Shown here piece after piece: positions 8,127 to 16,368 of a stretch of 64,000 nt of DNA. A program made the position numbers and the translations under genes. The stretch comes from Sphingomonas sp. Leaf343. GTDB lineage: Bacteria; Pseudomonadota; Alphaproteobacteria; Sphingomonadales; Sphingomonadaceae. The stretch is taken from assembly GCF_001423765.1 (NCBI RefSeq), contig NZ_LMPG01000001.1, positions 826,523 to 890,522 of the forward strand, written 5' to 3'. The notes beneath the pieces are model-generated. The model had not been told where the DNA came from and did no database searches. It saw only the letters and a list, made by a program, of their open reading frames with translations. The first letter of the stretch is position 1. Every line of letters starts with the position of its first letter.

Positions 8127-9878
8127 CTATTTCTCGTCGTCGGGATACGGCCCTTTGCCGCCCTCGGCGATCAGGCGGTCGATCCGGCGATCGATCTCCG
8201 GCAGCGGCACCGATCCCAGTTCCAGCACCGCGTCGTGGAAGGCGCGGATGTTGAACTTTGGGCCGAGTGCCTTCTCCGCTTTCGCGCGCGCCGCCTGGAT
8301 CGCGAGTTCGCCGGTGTAATAGCTGACTGCCTGACCCGGCCATGCGATGTAGCGGTCGACTTCCGTGCCGATTTCGTGATCCGACAGGGCGGTGTTGTCG
8401 TGGAAGAAGGCGCGGGCCTGTTCGCGGGTCCAGCCCTTGGCGTGGATGCCGGTATCCACCACCAGCCGCGCCGCGCGCCACATCTGGTAGCTGAGCATCC
8501 CGAACCGGTCGTAGGGCGTCTCGTACATCCCCATCTCCTCGCCCAGCGCCTCGCAATACAGCGCCCAGCCCTCGCCGTAGGCGGAGATGTAGCTGTCGCG
8601 CCGGAACGCCGGCAGGTCCTTGTTCTCCATCGACAAGGGCATCTGGAACGCGTGTCCCGGCGCACTTTCGTGCAGGGTCAGCGCCGGCATCGCGTACAAT
8701 GCCCGCGCCGGCAGATTGTAGGTGTTGACCAGATACACGCCGGGTCCGCCGCGCCCGGCGGTGTAGAACGGCGCGATCGCCTCCGGCACGGGCTTGATCG
8801 CGAACCGCATGCGGGGCAGCCGGCCGAAATACTGAGATGCCTTGCCATCGAAGGTCTTGGCGATCCACGCCGCCCGGTCGAGCAGGTCCTGCGCGGTCTT
8901 CGGGTAGAAGCGCGGATCGGTGCGCAGGAAGGTCAGGAACGCGGGCAGGTCGCCCTGGAACTTCACCTCCCGCATCACGTCGAGCATGCGCGCGCGGATC
9001 TTCGCGACCTCCGCGAGGCCGATCGCGTGGACCTGTTCGGGCGTCTGGTTCAGCGTCGTGTATTCGGCGATCTTCGACTGGTAATAGGCGCGACCGTCCG
9101 GCAGGCCATAGGCGTCGAGCGCGGTGCGCGAGCCGGGAATGTATTCGGTGCGCAGAAAGGCGAGCAGCTTCGCATGCGCCGGCACCACCGCATCGCGAAC
9201 AGCCGCGACACCGTCGGCGCGAAGCCGGGCCTGCGTCGCGGCGGGGATGACTGCGGGCATCGTCCGGAACGGTTCGTAGAAGGGCGACGCCTCCGGACTG
9301 CCGGCGTCCGCCACCTTCGCGACGTCGGCGTCGCGGCCCTCCAGCGTGATCCGGGCCTGCGTGAAGCCGCGTTTCAGACCCGCACGCATGTTGCCGGTCT
9401 GCTGGTCGTAATAGCGCGGGATGTCGCGCAGCATCGCGATATAGTCGCGGTACGCCTTCTCCGTCTTGAGCGGGTCGCGCGCCGAGGACTGGATATCCCC
9501 CCAGAAGCTGCTGTCCGCGTTCAGCGGCTTTTCGTATTCGCGGAATTGCTGTTCGGCGAGCAACGCGTCGATCTGCGCCTTGTAGACGGCGTAGTTCACC
9601 TGCTCTTTGGCGGACAGCGTCTTCGGATCGATCGCGCGCAGCGCCGCTGCGATCTTCGTCCAGCGATCGAGCTTCGCCGCCTGCGCCGCCGGCCCGACAT
9701 CGGGCAATCGCATCGCGGGGGCGTTGGGATTTTCCTCGCCCGCCGGCTCCTGTTGCTGACGCCACGCATATTCGGCGGTGTAGAGCGCCTTCAGGCGCGC
9801 GTCGGCGCTGGTGGCGGCAGGTTGCGCCGCATGGCCGGCGGAGGCGAGCAGGAGCGCCAGAAGGATGCCATGCTTCAT
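8127..9878 (-). CDS. DUF885 protein, predicted secreted/periplasmic metallopeptidase-like
   Basis: A 583-residue protein with a short signal peptide (KHGILLALLLASAGHA, cleavage near residue 17). The DUF885 hallmark TLHESAPGHAFQ gives a HE-x4-GH zinc-site-like motif, and YGEGWALYCE is the second conserved acidic block. The biochemical activity of most family members is unproven, but the motifs look like those of a zinc peptidase. It is third in the operon GH127-reductase-DUF885, with its ATG overlapping the upstream stop (9875-9878). That placement suggests trimming of deglycosylated peptides (inference). It converges on the prolidase gene across a 57-bp spacer. Confidence 0.85.
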   Translation of the reverse strand: MKHGILLALLLASAGHAAQPAATSADARLKALYTAEYAWRQQQEPAGEENPNAPAMRLPDVGPAAQAAKLDRWTKIAAALRAIDPKTLSAKEQVNYAVYKAQIDALLAEQQFREYEKPLNADSSFWGDIQSSARDPLKTEKAYRDYIAMLRDIPRYYDQQTGNMRAGLKRGFTQARITLEGRDADVAKVADAGSPEASPFYEPFRTMPAVIPAATQARLRADGVAAVRDAVVPAHAKLLAFLRTEYIPGSRTALDAYGLPDGRAYYQSKIAEYTTLNQTPEQVHAIGLAEVAKIRARMLDVMREVKFQGDLPAFLTFLRTDPRFYPKTAQDLLDRAAWIAKTFDGKASQYFGRLPRMRFAIKPVPEAIAPFYTAGRGGPGVYLVNTYNLPARALYAMPALTLHESAPGHAFQMPLSMENKDLPAFRRDSYISAYGEGWALYCEALGEEMGMYETPYDRFGMLSYQMWRAARLVVDTGIHAKGWTREQARAFFHDNTALSDHEIGTEVDRYIAWPGQAVSYYTGELAIQAARAKAEKALGPKFNIRAFHDAVLELGSVPLPEIDRRIDRLIAEGGKGPYPDDEK

Positions 9879-10894
9879 GCCGCGTCTCCCAAAGTCGTGA
9901 TGTCGTCGTACAGCGCGCGCGGGATCATGACGCCGTCCGCTTCGCTGACGGCGCGCGCGGCGTAGCGGCGCGCCGAGGGGAGGCGGGCACCCTGCTCCTC
10001 GATTGCGGCGAACATCGCCTCCGCGCGCACCATGTGTTCCGCCACCGCGTCGCCGAGGAAGCCGGCCGGATCGATCGCGAGGATCAGCTCGCCGCCCATC
10101 GGCGATCCGCCGCGCCCGTCGTCCGCCGCGATCGAGTCGGCGCTGGTCATCTCCCCGATCAGCGGCCCGGCCAGCAGCTCGACCATCGCGGCCAGCGCCG
10201 ATCCCTTGTGCCCGCCGAACGTCCGCATCGCGCCGTCCAGCACCGCGGCGGCGTCCGTCGTCGACTGGCCGGCGGCGTCATAGCCCCAGTCGTCGGGCAC
10301 GGCCTTGCCGGCGCGGCGGTGAAGCTCGATCTCGCCCCGGGCGACGGCGCTGGTCGCGAAGTCGAATACGAACGGATGCGCGCCCGGCCGCGGCCAGCCG
10401 AACGCGATCGGGTTGGTCCCGAACACCGGCTTCGTGCCGCCGGCCGGTGCGACCCACGCGTGACTGGGCGTGAAGGCGAGGGCGGCGAGACCCCGCGTTG
10501 CGATCGCCTCCACCTCCGGCCAGAGCGCGGCGAAATGGACGACGTTGGTCAGCGCCAGGGCGGCGATGCCGTGGGTGCGCGTCGCCTCGACCAGCGGGTG
10601 CAGGCCGCGTTCGAACGCGAGCTGCGCGAAGCCGCCGCCACCGTCGACGCGGACCAGCGCCGGGCGCGGTCGCGACACGACAGGGGTTGCGTCAGGGACG
10701 ACGACGCGCGCCTTCAGGCTCTTCACCGCGACCAGCAGGCGATAGATGCCATGGCTGGCGCACCCGTCACGCTCGCCCGCCACCATCGTCTCGGCAACCG
10801 CGTCGGCATGGTCGCCCGCCAGACCGGCGGCGCGCAGCTTGCTGCGGGCGAGGGCGCGCACCTCCGCCAGTGTCATCCGCACGTCGTCGCTCAT
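9875..10894 (-). CDS. Ldh2/malate-lactate dehydrogenase family oxidoreductase, possible delta1-pyrroline-2-carboxylate reductase
   Basis: A 339-residue NAD(P)-dependent enzyme of the Ldh2 family. The substrate-side motif SHGIYRL (about 51-57), the segment FGTNPIAFGWPRP and the cofactor-side GGHKGSALA are visible. Members of this family in proline/hydroxyproline loci reduce delta1-pyrroline-2-carboxylate (or delta1-piperideine-2-carboxylate) to L-proline (or pipecolate). That would fit a branch for 3-hydroxyproline or for D-proline oxidation products. Malate, lactate and ureidoglycolate dehydrogenases share the fold, so the substrate is an inference. It is sandwiched with ATGA overlaps between GH127 and DUF885. 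Confidence 0.8.
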   Translation of the reverse strand: MSDDVRMTLAEVRALARSKLRAAGLAGDHADAVAETMVAGERDGCASHGIYRLLVAVKSLKARVVVPDATPVVSRPRPALVRVDGGGGFAQLAFERGLHPLVEATRTHGIAALALTNVVHFAALWPEVEAIATRGLAALAFTPSHAWVAPAGGTKPVFGTNPIAFGWPRPGAHPFVFDFATSAVARGEIELHRRAGKAVPDDWGYDAAGQSTTDAAAVLDGAMRTFGGHKGSALAAMVELLAGPLIGEMTSADSIAADDGRGGSPMGGELILAIDPAGFLGDAVAEHMVRAEAMFAAIEEQGARLPSARRYAARAVSEADGVMIPRALYDDITTLGDAA

Positions 10895-13248
10895 GCCATC
10901 TCGCCGGCTTTGACGGTGTAGAGGCGTACACCGAACACCGGGCCGGCGCTGCTGCGGTCATGGGGCAGGAACTTGACCTTCACCTGTTGCTTGCCGCGGG
11001 TCAGCGCCTCCGGCAGCGGATAGTCGACGTCGAAGAACTGGCCGGGCCTGTCGGCGTTCAGCGTCTGCGTCGCGACCTTCACGTTATCGACGAGGATGTC
11101 GAAGGTCCGCGACCGTTCGTCGCCCCAATAGGTCGCCTGCAACACCAGCGGACCCGGCTTCGTCTTCATCCCGAATTCGAAATAGCCGCCGGAGCGCGCA
11201 TCGCGCCCGTTCCGTCCGCGATAGGCGACGGGATAGGAGATTTCCGACGTCAGGCCGTGATCCCGCTCCGGCTGCATCTCGCCGAGGAACATCGTGTCGA
11301 CGGAGCGCGCGGCGATGTCCTTCAGGCGTGCCTGTTCGGCAGTGAACGCGGCTTCCTGACGCACCCAGGCGGCGTCGCTGAAGCGTTTGAAGTAGGTCGC
11401 GCTGTGTCGCTGATATTGCTTGTAGAACGGCGCGAACTCCAGATCGCCCGGGCGGCCGATCCCGCGCGTCGCGTAGCGGCCCGCCACCGCGGCCGGCGTA
11501 AAGGCCGCCAGCAGGTCGCTGCCGACGAGAGCCGGGTCCGCCTTGTCCCACTTGACGCCGGCGGGGCCGAGATCGGCGGCCATCACCATCGGTCCGCGCA
11601 GGATCGCGATCGTATCGGCATCGCCCGATGCCTCCTCGATCCGCAGATCCAGCGGTAGCGTGATCGCGACCGTGTCGCCCGCGATCCAGCGGCGATCGAT
11701 GATGGCGTAACCACGCTCGAACATCGGCGTCGTCGCGCTGCCGTTGACGGTCACCACGGCCTTCCCCGCCGCCCAGCCCGGTACCCGCAACGCCACCGGA
11801 AAGCGGCCGGCCTTGACGCGGGTGAAGGTCAGCCGCGATTCCGGTTCGAACGGGTAGCGGGTGTCCAGCGTCAGCTTCGCCTTTCGCCGCGCCCAATCGG
11901 CATCAGCGGCAATGTAGAGGTTGACGATCAGGCCGCCGGCATCGTCCTCCCAGAAGATCGATTCGCCGTGCTTGGCGTGGCTTTCCATGCCGGAGCCGAC
12001 GCAGCACCAGAAGGCATCGTCCTTGACGGTCGAATATTCGCGCGGCGCGCCTGTCATCAGCGGCGTCATGTAGGTGAAGCCTCCGGTCGACGGGTCCTGC
12101 GCGGACATGACGTGATTCAGATGCGCGCGTTCGTAATAGTCGAACAATACGCCGTCCGGCTGCCAGCCGTACAGATGCCGCGTCAGTTTCAGCATGTTGT
12201 AGGTGTTGCAATGCTCGCACGTCTGTTCGGTGATGTGCTGCGCGATCGTATCCGGCGCGGTGAAATATTCGCGGTCGGCATTGCCGCCGATGACGTAGCT
12301 GTGATGCCCCGTCACCCGATCCCAGAAGAACGTGGCGGCGGTGCGGTCCTTCTCCTCGCCGGTCAGCTCGTACAGGCGGGCGAGGCCGATCAGCTTGGGC
12401 ACCTGAGTATTGGCGTGGAAATTGGCCAGCTTGTCCTCGCGTGCGGCGAGCGGATCGAGCACGCGACGATCATACAATTTGCGCGCCATCGCCAGCCAGC
12501 GCCTGTCGCCGCTGCGTGCGTAGAGTTCCGCATAACTCTCGTTCAGGCCGCCATATTCGCAGCCCAGCACCTCCTGCGTCTGCGCATCGTCCAGCGCCGC
12601 GAACACCCGCTCGAAATAGCCGGCGAGGCCGACCAGCACGGTCATCGCCTGTGCGTTGCCCCAGCCGGCATGCACATCGAGCAGTCCCGCGAACAGCTTG
12701 TGGACCGTGTAGAGCGGCGACCACGCGCCATTCAGGTCGAACCCGCCCGACTTGATCTGGCCCTTCATGATTTCCGGGAAGATCTCCTCCCCGTCGACGA
12801 TCGTCCCGTCCTTTCGCTTGCGGCCGAGCGCGCCGACATAGCCGGTGCCGCGCTTCGCCTGCGCCTCCGCCAGTTCCGTGACGATATAATCCGCGCGCCG
12901 ACGCATCTCGCCGTCGCCGGTCTGCTCCCAGGTCTGGACCAGCGCGGTCAGATAATGGCCGAGTGTATGGCCGGCGATCGTATCGCTCTCCCATCCGCCA
13001 TATATCTCGGCTTTCGGGGGCAGCCCCGCGTATTTGCGGAAGTTGTGCAGCAGGCGATCGGGGCTGAGCCGATGCAGGTACAGCCGGTTGACCTCGACCG
13101 CCGTCGCATAGTCCGAGGGACGCAGCCGGACGGCGGCCAGCGGAAGGGGTTTGGCGGATCGGGCCTTGGTCGCCGCCAGTGCCGCTCGCGGCATGACCCA
13201 TGCCGACGCGGCCGCCCCCAGCATCAACTCCCGGCGATCGATCGGCAT
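10891..13248 (-). CDS. GH127 (DUF1680) beta-L-arabinofuranosidase, probably exported
   Basis: A 785-residue glycoside hydrolase. The Zn/Cys catalytic centre known from GH127 is complete. Glu345 and Cys347 lie in CEHCNTYNMLKLTR, and the Cys415-Cys416 pair in FWCCVGSG is the metal-bound cysteine pair that includes the nucleophile. Characterised members remove beta-L-arabinofuranose from hydroxyproline-linked arabinans of plant extensins. The N-terminus MPIDRRELMLGAAASAW resembles a twin-arginine signal. The ATG at 13248 is chosen because AGGAG lies 7 bp upstream; an in-frame ATG further up lacks one. It is first gene of an operon with the reductase and DUF885, and lies beside the hydroxyproline genes. 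Other arabinosidase specificities of the family cannot be excluded. Confidence 0.9.
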   Translation of the reverse strand: MPIDRRELMLGAAASAWVMPRAALAATKARSAKPLPLAAVRLRPSDYATAVEVNRLYLHRLSPDRLLHNFRKYAGLPPKAEIYGGWESDTIAGHTLGHYLTALVQTWEQTGDGEMRRRADYIVTELAEAQAKRGTGYVGALGRKRKDGTIVDGEEIFPEIMKGQIKSGGFDLNGAWSPLYTVHKLFAGLLDVHAGWGNAQAMTVLVGLAGYFERVFAALDDAQTQEVLGCEYGGLNESYAELYARSGDRRWLAMARKLYDRRVLDPLAAREDKLANFHANTQVPKLIGLARLYELTGEEKDRTAATFFWDRVTGHHSYVIGGNADREYFTAPDTIAQHITEQTCEHCNTYNMLKLTRHLYGWQPDGVLFDYYERAHLNHVMSAQDPSTGGFTYMTPLMTGAPREYSTVKDDAFWCCVGSGMESHAKHGESIFWEDDAGGLIVNLYIAADADWARRKAKLTLDTRYPFEPESRLTFTRVKAGRFPVALRVPGWAAGKAVVTVNGSATTPMFERGYAIIDRRWIAGDTVAITLPLDLRIEEASGDADTIAILRGPMVMAADLGPAGVKWDKADPALVGSDLLAAFTPAAVAGRYATRGIGRPGDLEFAPFYKQYQRHSATYFKRFSDAAWVRQEAAFTAEQARLKDIAARSVDTMFLGEMQPERDHGLTSEISYPVAYRGRNGRDARSGGYFEFGMKTKPGPLVLQATYWGDERSRTFDILVDNVKVATQTLNADRPGQFFDVDYPLPEALTRGKQQVKVKFLPHDRSSAGPVFGVRLYTVKAGEMA

Positions 13249-13268
13249 ATCATTCTCCTGACGCGATC

Positions 13269-13281
13269 TTATATCGTATAA
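13269..13281. promoter_or_regulatory. Candidate operator upstream of the GH127 operon
   Basis: A dyad TTATA-TCG-TATAA, 21 bp upstream of the GH127 start. It shares the 8-mer ATCGTATA with the perfect palindrome between hypD and hypO. It is a less symmetric version of the GTATAC core expected for an FCD-type GntR regulator, so it is a plausible second site for the regulator encoded at 2988-3638. Confidence 0.45.
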
Positions 13282-13332
13282 CATCGCCATGCAGGTCAAC
13301 CGTCCGTTGCTGCCGCGATGGCGGACGATCGG

Positions 13333-13539
13333 TCAGGGCGTACCGCTCTCCGCCAGTCGCGCGGCGATCAGCTTCTTCAGCTGGACCTTGATCGACTGGC
13401 CGGCGGTTTCCGGTTCGACGGAGTCATAGCCTTCGTTGCGAAGCTGCGTCCGGATGTCGGCGATCGATCGGGCGGTGCCGGTGCGCGCGATCGAGAGCGC
13501 CCGTTCCACCGTCGAGCGGCCATTGCCGGTGTCGCTCAT
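13333..13539 (-). CDS. Small uncharacterised protein
   Basis: A 68-residue polypeptide starting MSDTGNGRSTVERALSIARTG and ending in a basic helix (KVQLKKLIAARLAESG). It is hydrophilic, has no signal or membrane segment, and looks mostly helical. Codon use is as in neighbouring genes. A GAGG about 10 bp upstream supports the ATG at 13539; a start at 13554 would add five residues. I recognise no family. It is alone on its strand, divergent from the next small gene. Confidence 0.55.
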   Translation of the reverse strand: MSDTGNGRSTVERALSIARTGTARSIADIRTQLRNEGYDSVEPETAGQSIKVQLKKLIAARLAESGTP

Positions 13540-13680
13540 TCTGTGCAGCCTCATTGCTTCGTGGCGATCGACGGATGTCGACGGGCCGGAGATGGATATC
13601 CAGATGGTCTAACCGCGTTCCACCGATCCGCCTAGCTGCGACTCACCTGAACCCGATCGATCCGGCTGCGTTCACGGATC

Positions 13681-13899
13681 ATGACGGCATCGAAGGATCA
13701 GGTATCGGACGGAGGCACGACGCGTCAGCGGGCCCGGCTGTCCGTCAAGGCCGGGCGACGGGCGGGCATGACGCTCGACGTGACGGTGACGAGCGGCGGC
13801 CTGCTCGCGATCGGCGGCCTCGTCGCTGCGATCCTGATGTCGACGGCGGTTCTGGTGGGTGTCGCCGGCATGGCGAGTCGCTCGCGCGGTTCAGCGTGA
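13681..13899 (+). CDS. Small single-pass membrane protein, unknown function
   Basis: 72 residues: a basic hydrophilic N-terminal third (TRQRARLSVKAGRRAG) followed by one strong transmembrane helix (GLLAIGGLVAAILMSTAVLVGVAG) and a short basic tail. Its last 9 bp overlap the 3' end of the convergent BLUF gene. No family is recognised. The charge pattern suggests an inner-membrane protein with the N-terminus in the cytosol, but whether it is expressed is uncertain. Confidence 0.5.
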   Translation: MTASKDQVSDGGTTRQRARLSVKAGRRAGMTLDVTVTSGGLLAIGGLVAAILMSTAVLVGVAGMASRSRGSA

Positions 13900-14286
13900 C
13901 AGTACCGCGAAGCCGACGAACATCGCGCGCAGCCACATATCCGTGACGCCGGCGACGTTGAGCGACGTCTGCGCCTTGTAATCATCCCGCGAGACGAGGC
14001 CGGGATCGCGATAGTCCATCGACCAGGTACCGAACTGCCGCTGTGCGATCGCCTCGTCTGCGACGGTGACGATGTCGCAGTGGCGGTCGTCCTGCGCGAT
14101 CCGGGCGTAACAGGCGCGAACCGCGTCCGCCTCACCCTCCAGCGCCTGAAGATAGCGCGTCCCGTCCGCCAGCAGCAGGCCGGTGATGCCGTCCGTTCCG
14201 TTGCGGAGTCGCGAGACGGTCAGGATGCCGTCCAGATCGACCTCTCCCGACAGCGCTGCCCGGCTCATGTAGCAGATACGGTGCAT
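13891..14286 (-). CDS. Stand-alone BLUF-domain blue-light photoreceptor
   Basis: A 131-residue protein made of one BLUF (FAD-binding blue-light) domain and a short C-terminal extension. The photoactive triad can be placed: Tyr6 (RICYMSRA), Asn29 (RLRNGTDGITGLLL) and Gln47 (RYLQALEG). A WSMDYR motif contains the semi-conserved tryptophan (Trp88). No effector domain is fused, so the signal must pass to a partner protein. The ATG at 14286 follows a GGGGA at about 5 bp; longer in-frame starts lack the family N-terminus. The neighbours do not reveal the partner, although a GGDEF-EAL protein is encoded about 7 kb away. Confidence 0.92.
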   Translation of the reverse strand: MHRICYMSRAALSGEVDLDGILTVSRLRNGTDGITGLLLADGTRYLQALEGEADAVRACYARIAQDDRHCDIVTVADEAIAQRQFGTWSMDYRDPGLVSRDDYKAQTSLNVAGVTDMWLRAMFVGFAVLSR

Positions 14287-14377
14287 CGATTCCCCACGGC
14301 CACCGGCCCGCGGCATTGGCGGGTCGGGCGACGGTCCGCAAGAACATCGCTCAATCCCGTCCACGGGAAGCGGGGAA

Positions 14378-14421
14378 GGCGCTCCGCCCGTCCCGTAGTG
14401 ACTCAAGCAAGGCGGAGCGCC
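14378..14421. repeat. Inverted repeat upstream of the BLUF gene
   Basis: Two perfect 11-bp arms, GGCGCTCCGCC at 14378-14388 and GGCGGAGCGCC at 14411-14421, separated by 22 bp. No T-tract follows on either strand, so it is not a typical terminator. It lies in the spacer between the BLUF gene and tRNA-Arg and may be a regulatory or 5'-leader structure. Confidence 0.5.
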
Positions 14422-14519
14422 GAGCGGCACCGCAGGATACTGGCGGGCTGCTCTGCGATTCGCTCTAGCCGTCAAACCTTAACGGAGACGTCATCGTCGT
14501 CGCCGGTACCGGAAAGGAA

Positions 14520-14596
14520 TGGCGCGCCCGGCAGGACTCGAACCTGCAACTCCAAGCTTAGAAGGCTCGTGCTCTATCCAGTTGAACTACGGGCGC
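14520..14596 (-). tRNA. tRNA-Arg (anticodon TCT), CCA encoded
   Basis: A complete 77-nt cloverleaf on the minus strand. Acceptor arms GCGCCCG and CGGGCGC pair fully, followed by discriminator G and an encoded CCA. The anticodon stem CGAGC/GCTTG (one G-T pair) closes loop CTTCTAA, giving anticodon TCT for AGA codons. The T-arm GCAGG-TTCGAGT-CCTGC is canonical. AGA is a rare codon in DNA of this composition. No integrase or duplicated 3' end is visible nearby. Confidence 0.97.
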
Positions 14597-14654
14597 CCGG
14601 CGATCCCGGTAGCGCGGATTGCGCGGGGACGGAACCGGCTTCATACCGACGCGC

Positions 14655-15380
14655 ATGGATCAGGGGGCTGGCGACGGGGCCGGGACGCATGCGTTCCGCT
14701 ATTTCGATTTCGTGATGGCGGCGTTCGTCGCGATCCTGTTGCTGTCGAACGTCATCGGCGCGGGCAAGGTGGCGGTCGTCACGCTGCCGCTGGTCGGCGA
14801 GTGGCCGTTCGGCGCGGGCATCCTGTTCTTTCCGCTCAGCTACGTGATCGGCGACGTGCTGACGGAGGTGTATGGTTATGCCCGGGCGCGGCGGGTGATC
14901 TGGGCGGGGACGGTCGCGGTGCTGTTCATGGCGTTCATGAGCTGGGTCGTCGTGGCGCTGCCGCCCGCACCGAGCTGGGGCAATCAGGCGGCCTATGCGG
15001 TGATCTTCGGGCAGGTGCCGCGGATCGTGCTGGCGAGCGTCTGTGCCTTCTGGGCGGGCGAGTTCGTCAACGCCTATGTCATGGCGCGGATGAAGGTGCA
15101 GACCGGGGGCCGGCATCTGTGGATGCGGACGATCGGATCGACCGTCGTGGGGCAGGGGGTCGACAGCCTGATCTTCTACCCGCTGGCGTTTTGGGGAGCG
15201 ACGGGGTGGACGACCGATCTGGTCGTGACCGTGCTGTTCACGCAATGGGCGCTCAAAGTGGGCTGGGAGGTGCTGCTGACGCCGGTGACCTACGCGATCG
15301 TCGGCTGCCTGAAGCGGGTGGAGGGCGTCGACGTGTTCGACCGGTCGACGGATTTCACGCCGTTCAGGACGCGGGTGTAG
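14655..15380 (+). CDS. yhhQ: Queuosine precursor transporter (YhhQ/VUT family)
   Basis: A 241-residue inner-membrane protein with about six helices. The family signature is clear: LLLSNVIGAGKV, ILFFPLSYVIGDVLTEVYGY, and WAGEFVNAYVMARMK. Members import preQ0/preQ1 for queuosine modification of tRNA. The ATG at 14655 is chosen because it leaves a short hydrophilic tail before the first helix; an upstream start would overlap the spacer after tRNA-Arg. It is monocistronic and convergent with purQ. Confidence 0.9.
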   Translation: MDQGAGDGAGTHAFRYFDFVMAAFVAILLLSNVIGAGKVAVVTLPLVGEWPFGAGILFFPLSYVIGDVLTEVYGYARARRVIWAGTVAVLFMAFMSWVVVALPPAPSWGNQAAYAVIFGQVPRIVLASVCAFWAGEFVNAYVMARMKVQTGGRHLWMRTIGSTVVGQGVDSLIFYPLAFWGATGWTTDLVVTVLFTQWALKVGWEVLLTPVTYAIVGCLKRVEGVDVFDRSTDFTPFRTRV

Positions 15381-15456
15381 GTGGAAGGTTGAGCCAAGGT
15401 TGGTCCAATGCGGCGTCCAATCCCCGTGTCCCTCCACGGCGACCGGAATACCCTCT

Positions 15457-16125
15457 TCAGGCCCCCACCGTCTCCAACAATCCCTCGAACAGGCGGCGGC
15501 CGTCGGTGCCGCCATGGGCGGTTTCGACGCGACGTTCGGGATGGGGCATCATGCCGAGCACGTTGCCGCGATCGTTGAGGATGCCCGCGATCGCGCGCGC
15601 GGAGCCGTTGACGTCGTCGGCGTAGCGGAAGGCGACGCGGCCTTCGCCCTCCAGCCGGTCGAGCGTCGCGTCGTCGGCGAAATAATTGCCGTCGTGGTGG
15701 GCGACGGGAACGGTGATCGCCTCGCCCGCGTCGTACAGGCGGGTGAAGGCGCTGTCGGCATCACCGACCGTCAGCCGCGCGTCGCGACACACGAAATTCA
15801 GACCGGCATTGCGCATCAGCGCGCCGGGCAGCAGTCCCGCCTCCGTAAGCACCTGGAAGCCGTTGCAGACGCCGAACACCGGCACGCCCCTGTTCGCGGC
15901 GTCGACGACCGCCCGCATGATCGGCGACCGCGCAGCGATCGCGCCGCAGCGGAGGTAATCGCCATAGGAGAAGCCGCCGGGAACAGCGATCAGGCCGACA
16001 TTATCGGGCAGTTCGCTGTCCCCGTGCCAGACCATCGCCGGGGCCGTGCCGGTCACGTCCCGCAGCGCGACGGCGATGTCGCGGTCGCAGTTCGAGCCGG
16101 GGAAGACGAGGACGGCGGTCTTCAT
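15457..16125 (-). CDS. purQ: Phosphoribosylformylglycinamidine synthase, glutaminase subunit
   Basis: A 222-residue class I glutamine amidotransferase that supplies ammonia to PurL in step four of purine synthesis. The N-terminus [14 protein letters not shown] is characteristic. The nucleophile cysteine lies in FGVCNGFQ and the His-Glu pair in MMPHPERR. The ATG at 16125 overlaps the purS stop by one base (TGATG), so translation is coupled. PurL is not in this window. The order purC-purS-purQ on the minus strand is standard for Alphaproteobacteria. Confidence 0.97.
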   Translation of the reverse strand: MKTAVLVFPGSNCDRDIAVALRDVTGTAPAMVWHGDSELPDNVGLIAVPGGFSYGDYLRCGAIAARSPIMRAVVDAANRGVPVFGVCNGFQVLTEAGLLPGALMRNAGLNFVCRDARLTVGDADSAFTRLYDAGEAITVPVAHHDGNYFADDATLDRLEGEGRVAFRYADDVNGSARAIAGILNDRGNVLGMMPHPERRVETAHGGTDGRRLFEGLLETVGA

Positions 16126-16355
16126 CAGGCGCGCTCCACCCGGTAATTCTCGATCACGGTGTTGGCGAGCAACTGGCGGCACATGCCGTCGATCGCGTCG
16201 TCCGTGGCGTCGTCGGCGACCTCCATCTCGATGAGCTTGCCGGTGCGGACATCCTCCACGCCCTGAAAGCCGAGGCTGCCGAGCGCGTGGTGGATGGCGC
16301 GACCTTGCGGATCGAGGACGCCGGGCTTGAGCGTGACGAAGATACGGAGTTTCAT
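16125..16355 (-). CDS. purS: Phosphoribosylformylglycinamidine synthase subunit PurS
   Basis: A 76-residue protein that bridges PurQ and PurL in the multi-subunit FGAM synthase. The family pattern is [20 protein letters not shown] at the start, then a conserved GKLIEME strand and a C-terminal [15 protein letters not shown]. The ATG at 16355 matches the family N-terminus; an in-frame extension would run into purC. It lies 13 bp after purC and overlaps purQ by one base. Confidence 0.97.
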   Translation of the reverse strand: MKLRIFVTLKPGVLDPQGRAIHHALGSLGFQGVEDVRTGKLIEMEVADDATDDAIDGMCRQLLANTVIENYRVERA

Positions 16356-16368
16356 GCGCTTATCGCCT

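Noticed and set aside
14520..14596. tRNA-Arg as a genomic-island attachment site
   Set aside because: No integrase, no duplicated tRNA 3' end and no mobile genes were seen near it; neighbours are housekeeping genes.
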